From Candidatus Woesearchaeota archaeon (GTDB taxonomy: Archaea; Nanobdellota; Nanobdellia; Woesearchaeales; GW2011-AR4), in NCBI GenBank assembly GCA_030751755.1, contig JASMFO010000037.1:1-8685 (forward strand): 8,685 nucleotides of DNA, in the 5' to 3' direction. Shown here piece by piece: positions 4,600-8,685 of the stretch (positions are counted from its first letter, which is position 1; the number at the start of each line of letters is the position of its first letter). The notes below the pieces were generated by a model. It saw only the letters and a list, made by a program, of their open reading frames with translations. It made no database searches and had not been told where the DNA came from. A program made the translations under genes and the position numbers.

Positions 4600-7500
4600 T
4601 TAAATCTTTAAGCTAACCACTTGAGAAATTCCATGCTCATTCATTGAAATGCCATATAGGCTGTTTGCTTCTGATATAACCGCATCATTATGGCTCATAA
4701 TTAAATATTGCGCATTATCCGAATATTTCCTTATTAATTTTGCAAATTTCTCTGAATTATGCTTGTCAAGCGCAGCATCTACCTCATCCAGAACATAGAA
4801 AGAAGCAGGTTCATGCTCCTGTATGGCAAAAATAAAAGCTAGTGCTGTCAGAGTTTTTTCTCCACCAGAAAGGCTTCTTATGTCCAAAAACTTGCTGCCG
4901 GTAATCTTAACATTGATTCTTAATCCTGCCTCAAAGGGGTTTTCCTCATTCTCAATAACCAAGGTAGCCTCCCCCTTGGTTGTAAGCATTGAAAAGAATT
5001 TCTTAAAGTTGGCATTAACAACATCAAATATTTTCATAAACAGCTCTTTTTTCTTGCCTTCTATTTCCTGCATCATCTTAAGCACATCTTCCTTTTCTTT
5101 GCTTAACACATCCTTTTTCCCAATTAAATCATTATACTGCTTTTCAACATCTTCATAAATCTCAAGAGCTCTCATATTTACAGAGCCTATCTGTTCTCTC
5201 ATATTTTCAAATTTCTTTATTTCATATTTGAGTTGGTCCTCGTTTTTGCTTAAGTCTAATTTAACTCCTTCATATTGCTGGAATTCTAAATTCAATCCAG
5301 AAAGCACAGATTGCATTTCTGCCAGCTTGATAGATACTGTATTTGATCTAACCTCAACCTTTCTGCTGTCATCCTGCCTATTATTAATTGTAACTTGGTT
5401 TCTTTGTATTTCTTTATCTACTCCATCTCTTTTATGGAAGAGGCCTTTAAATTTTGCATAGAAATCCTGAGCCAGCTCTTCTTTTTTCTTTAATTCCTGG
5501 TTATTCTGTTTTATGGCCTCTGTCAAATTTTTCAGCTCATCATTGAAATCCTGATCATCTTTCTCCAGCTGTTTTATTATTTTGCCTGTTTTTTCCATCT
5601 CATTCCTATAAATACTCTCTGACTGTATATCTATATTCTTTATCTCAGAATCAATTCTTATTACATCCTCACCTAATTCTTTTAGTTTTTCTTCAAATGC
5701 ATTTAATTCTGCAATTAAAGTTGGATTTCTTAATTGGGCTATACTTGCCCTTAACTTTTGTTTTTCTGTCTTTATTGTCGCAAGCTCTTTGTTTAATAAA
5801 TTAATCTTCTCCTGAACAAGCTTAATTTTTTCAATAATTTCTTTTTCATGTTTTTGTAAATCTGTTTTTTTCTCTTTTGAAGCCTCTAAATCAGTTGCCT
5901 CAAGGTGCAATGATTTTTCCATTTTTATGATCTCACCATCAAGGCTTGCTTTTTTTGTTCTTAAATTAGCAATTAATTCCTCATTTTCTATCCTTCTTTT
6001 TTCCAGGAGATCTATTGTATTTTTCAGCCCCTTGATTTCATTTTCATATTTTTCAATCTCTTTAACAATATCTTCTTCCCTAAAGCCCATGCTGTGCTTT
6101 CTTTTTAATCTATAACCTCCGTGCATTGCCCCTTTCTTCTCTGCTAAATCACCATCTAAGGTTACATATTTTGCATGCCCTATGCCCAATCTTCTTGCAA
6201 CATCTATATTATCAACCACAACAGTATCAGAAAAAATATATTCAAAGATTTTTTTGAATTTATTGTCAAAAGATATTAAGTCTATAGCTTCTCCGTAGCT
6301 TCCTCTTGATTTGGAAATTTTCTTTATTTCTGCGCTTACCGGATTTGGTTTTATCTTATTTAAGGGAAGAAAAGTTACCACTCCTAATTTGTTCTCCTTT
6401 AAGTATTTGATGCATTCTGAAGCCGTTTTATCATCTTCCACAACTATACTTTTAAGCCTTTGACCAGCAGCAATTTCCAAAGCTAAAGAATATTTTGATT
6501 TTACATTACCCAATTCTGCAATCGTGCCGTAGATTCCAGGTTTTTGCTTTTTAAGGTCTAAAATTCTTTTAATTGCAACATCAGCATAGCTCAACTCTTT
6601 AGTGCCTAGTTGCCTGGCTTTTAATTTTACAAGCTCTTCATCTGCTGTATGTATTTTTCTTCTTGCATTTGACAATTGGGCAGCTGTCGATGAGTCTTCT
6701 TCCAGCTTTTTGTTGAGATCCAGGGTTGATTTTTTGAACTCATTTCTCTTATTCTTTACTTCTTCTATATGTTTTTTATTCTCTTTTTCTATATCCAGAA
6801 CTTTATTTATCTGGGCATCTATTGTGACAATCTCATGCATTATGGTGTCGTTTTCCCTTATTAAATTATGCTGCTGCTCCCTTGTTGATTGCACATCTTT
6901 CTGCAGTTCTTCTGACTTTTTATCTATGTCCTCAACCTGTTTCTCTATATCAGCGATATTATCAAGCTTGTTTTTTTCCCTAAAATCATGTATTTTTTTG
7001 AGGATAATATCCCTTTCTTTTTTCTTGGACTCAATGTCTTTCTGCATGTTATCCTTATCTGCTTCAAGCTGATTTATCTTGTCCTGCACTTCTTTAATGC
7101 TGTTAGTTAAGTCATTCTTTCTGTTTCCTATCTTGCTTATTTCACTCTTTATTGTATCTATCCTGGAATTCTGCTTTGTAATCTCTATCTTTAATGTTTC
7201 TACCCCTTTGTTGAGATTTACTTGCTCTACATCGCCTTTTTCTTCTATCTCTTTTGTTATTTGTTCTATTTCATTCCTTTTTTCCTGATTCAGATTATTC
7301 AGATTAGTAATTTTCTGGTTTATTTTGCTTAATTCCTGATTTGTTTCATCTAATCTTTTTTGTGATTCGTTTTTTTCTTTTTCCTTTTTATCAATTTGCA
7401 GCTTTAAGTAAGAGGCCTTGTTTTGCTTTATTTTGTCATTCATGCCCTTGTACTTTAAAGCTTGATCCCTGTCCTTCTTAAGTTCCTTAAGATAAGTATT

Positions 7501-8142
7501 CCTCTCTGTGAGCACTATATCTGTTTCCTTTAATCGCTCATCAACCTTCTGCAACTCCAGCAAAGCTTTATGCTTTTTTTCCTCATATACGGAAATTCCG
7601 GCTATTTCTCCTATTAACTCGCACCTTTGATCAGGATGCATCTCTACAAATTTCACTATATCTCCTTGGAGAATTATATTGTAGCCATCTGGATTTATTC
7701 TTGCAATTGAAAGCAGATCAATAATTTCCTGCCTTGTCCTTGTTTCATCATTTATCTTATAGACAGACTGGCCGCTTTGCCTTACAATCCTTGTAATTTT
7801 AACTTCGTTGTCTTTAGTAGGAAAGGTTTTTTTGTTGTTGTCAAAGAATATAGAAACCTCTCCCTGCTTAGATGGTTTTTTTAATTTACCGCCATTATAG
7901 ATTAAGTTCGCAGCTTTTTCTGCCCTTAATGATTTTGATGATGATTTTCCCAGAACAAAGCATAGAGCGTCTAAAATGTTACTCTTACCAGAACCATTAG
8001 GACCCAGAATGCAATTATAACTCTCATTAAATAGAATCTCGGTATGCTTGGCAAAGCTCTTAAACCCACTCATTACAATCTTGTTTATCTTTGTCTCTTT
8101 TTGCGCTTCTACTGCAACCTGCTCCTGCGTTTGCTCTCCCAT
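4600..8142 (-). CDS. smc: Chromosome segregation/condensation ATPase SMC
   Basis: This is a full-length SMC protein of 1180 residues. Numbered from the chosen start, the Walker A motif GPNGSGKS is at about 47-54. A first long coiled coil runs from about 165 to 505. The hinge runs from about 536 (GIYGTIAELG) to about 678 (GAMHGGYRL). A second coiled coil runs to about 1020. The ABC signature LSGGEKT is at about 1091-1097, Walker B plus D-loop YVLDEVDAALD at about 1116-1126, and the H-loop histidine at about 1151. All ATPase residues are present. SMC dimerises through the hinge and, with kleisin (ScpA) partners, entraps and compacts DNA; no scpA or scpB lies in the window. An upstream in-frame TTG (8163-8161) abuts the TATA box and is an unlikely start. 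The ATG at 8142 is about 28 bp from that box, implying a nearly leaderless mRNA. Confidence 0.96.
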   Translation of the reverse strand: MGEQTQEQVAVEAQKETKINKIVMSGFKSFAKHTEILFNESYNCILGPNGSGKSNILDALCFVLGKSSSKSLRAEKAANLIYNGGKLKKPSKQGEVSIFFDNNKKTFPTKDNEVKITRIVRQSGQSVYKINDETRTRQEIIDLLSIARINPDGYNIILQGDIVKFVEMHPDQRCELIGEIAGISVYEEKKHKALLELQKVDERLKETDIVLTERNTYLKELKKDRDQALKYKGMNDKIKQNKASYLKLQIDKKEKEKNESQKRLDETNQELSKINQKITNLNNLNQEKRNEIEQITKEIEEKGDVEQVNLNKGVETLKIEITKQNSRIDTIKSEISKIGNRKNDLTNSIKEVQDKINQLEADKDNMQKDIESKKKERDIILKKIHDFREKNKLDNIADIEKQVEDIDKKSEELQKDVQSTREQQHNLIRENDTIMHEIVTIDAQINKVLDIEKENKKHIEEVKNKRNEFKKSTLDLNKKLEEDSSTAAQLSNARRKIHTADEELVKLKARQLGTKELSYADVAIKRILDLKKQKPGIYGTIAELGNVKSKYSLALEIAAGQRLKSIVVEDDKTASECIKYLKENKLGVVTFLPLNKIKPNPVSAEIKKISKSRGSYGEAIDLISFDNKFKKIFEYIFSDTVVVDNIDVARRLGIGHAKYVTLDGDLAEKKGAMHGGYRLKRKHSMGFREEDIVKEIEKYENEIKGLKNTIDLLEKRRIENEELIANLRTKKASLDGEIIKMEKSLHLEATDLEASKEKKTDLQKHEKEIIEKIKLVQEKINLLNKELATIKTEKQKLRASIAQLRNPTLIAELNAFEEKLKELGEDVIRIDSEIKNIDIQSESIYRNEMEKTGKIIKQLEKDDQDFNDELKNLTEAIKQNNQELKKKEELAQDFYAKFKGLFHKRDGVDKEIQRNQVTINNRQDDSRKVEVRSNTVSIKLAEMQSVLSGLNLEFQQYEGVKLDLSKNEDQLKYEIKKFENMREQIGSVNMRALEIYEDVEKQYNDLIGKKDVLSKEKEDVLKMMQEIEGKKKELFMKIFDVVNANFKKFFSMLTTKGEATLVIENEENPFEAGLRINVKITGSKFLDIRSLSGGEKTLTALAFIFAIQEHEPASFYVLDEVDAALDKHNSEKFAKLIRKYSDNAQYLIMSHNDAVISEANSLYGISMNEHGISQVVSLKI

Positions 8143-8166
8143 AGGAATAAATTCATATGCCAATTA

Positions 8167-8174
8167 TATATAAA
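8167..8174 (-). promoter_or_regulatory. TATA box of the SMC gene
   Basis: TTTATATA on the minus strand (longer context TTTATATATAATT) is centred about 28 bp before the ATG at 8142. It lies immediately upstream of the alternative TTG at 8163-8161, which argues that translation begins at the ATG. It is in the 71-bp gap after the DUF4013 gene, giving smc its own promoter. Confidence 0.65.
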
Positions 8175-8213
8175 TGTTTTTGATTTTAATTCTAAATTTC
8201 CAAATAAGAAATA

Positions 8214-8685
8214 TTATTTTACTCTTCTTCTGTAAAAATCAGCTAAAAATATATTCTGTGTAAAAGCTCCAGCAGGCAGACCTACTAAAATAATCCACAT
8301 GATTAAAAAGATAATACCTAACGAAATACTTTTCAATATAGCTACAATATAATCTCCTAAATTAGTAAAGACATATTTTACTATCCTAAATTCGAAATAA
8401 GAACTTACAGTTTCTTTATTCATAAAATTTATAGCTAATATTGGAATTATGAATATAGACACTATTATCTCGGTGAATATTCTAATCAAATACAACCAGG
8501 GATTTATAGTATATGAAACCATATCAATAATAATCCCAAATAGCATATATGCTAACACAAAAGGAAGAGCTTTTAGAAACATAAAGAATCCTAATTTTAA
8601 ATCACTGCCAAATTTAAGAATAGGTAATTGTTTAAATTTACCTTTACTAAATTCTTGGACAATCCTAACACCATATCCTCCTAAA
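8214..8685 (-). CDS. DUF4013-family membrane protein (5' end beyond window)
   Basis: The frame is open from the right edge to a TAA at 8216-8214, so the visible 156 codons are the C-terminal part of a longer gene. The internal ATG at 8582 is not the start: upstream residues (GGYGVRIVQEFSKGKFKQLP, then FGSDLKLGFF) match the conserved region of DUF4013, where GY.vR..r...G..lP precedes the second membrane domain. Several hydrophobic helices follow (about LPFVLAYMLFGIIIDMV, PWLYLIRIFTEIIVSIFIIPILAINF, ISLGIIFLIMWIILVGLPAGAF). The helices are linked by a polar segment with FRIVKYVFTNLGDYIVAIL, also typical of the family. It ends in the basic tail RRRVK. DUF4013 proteins are polytopic membrane proteins common in archaea, with no established function. 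It is co-directional with smc, 71 bp upstream of it. Confidence 0.75.
   Translation of the reverse strand, partial: LGGYGVRIVQEFSKGKFKQLPILKFGSDLKLGFFMFLKALPFVLAYMLFGIIIDMVSYTINPWLYLIRIFTEIIVSIFIIPILAINFMNKETVSSYFEFRIVKYVFTNLGDYIVAILKSISLGIIFLIMWIILVGLPAGAFTQNIFLADFYRRRVK

Noticed and set aside
6602..7072. Long plus-strand open frame (156 codons) opposite smc, and several similar shorter ones
   Set aside because: The translations are rich in Ser, Phe, Leu and Cys, as expected from the antisense of Lys/Glu-rich coiled coil. They have no domain or promoter.
8672..8682. AGGAGG followed by ATG on the minus strand, resembling a ribosome binding site and start
   Set aside because: The ATG is out of frame with the DUF4013 gene and its frame closes after about 25 codons. 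The AGGAGG simply encodes part of the conserved Gly-Gly segment.

Overview
The window looks like part of an AT-rich archaeal genome, probably from a small-genome DPANN-type lineage (Woesearchaeota/Pacearchaeota-like). That lineage is an inference. The archaeal signs are direct: TATA boxes about 27-38 bp upstream of start codons, mostly leaderless or nearly leaderless genes, an archaea-specific Nre repair protein, a DUF4013 membrane protein, and a tRNA gene interrupted by an intron with a canonical bulge-helix-bulge (BHB) splice motif. All complete genes end in TAA and are packed tightly.

Layout. Positions 1-178 hold no gene I can assign firmly; there is a possible 25-residue hydrophobic mini-ORF on the minus strand. 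Next is a divergent pair sharing a 98-bp promoter region: an Nre-family DNA repair protein (minus, 179-1390) and a DHH/DHHA1 phosphoesterase (plus, 1489-2514). A 171-residue protein of unknown function (minus, 2511-3026) converges on the DHH gene so closely that the two share a TTAA stop. The plus strand then carries tRNA-Gly(TCC) (3134-3308, with a 103-nt intron in the T-loop), a family 2 glycosyltransferase (3324-4061) and a DoxX-like four-helix membrane protein (4163-4597). The rest is minus strand: a full-length SMC chromosome-condensation ATPase (4600-8142) and, cut by the right edge, a DUF4013 membrane protein (8214 to beyond 8685).

How the genes relate. Nre, the DHH phosphoesterase and SMC all concern DNA maintenance, and the first two are promoter neighbours. 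The glycosyltransferase and DoxX-like protein are envelope or membrane functions with no clear promoter of their own, and the glycosyltransferase may be transcribed from the tRNA promoter.

The main discovery is the tRNA. Its T-arm is split between positions 59 and 60 by an intron whose ends form a textbook BHB. The tRNA also lies inside a falsely extended open reading frame of the glycosyltransferase, so automatic annotation could easily miss it.
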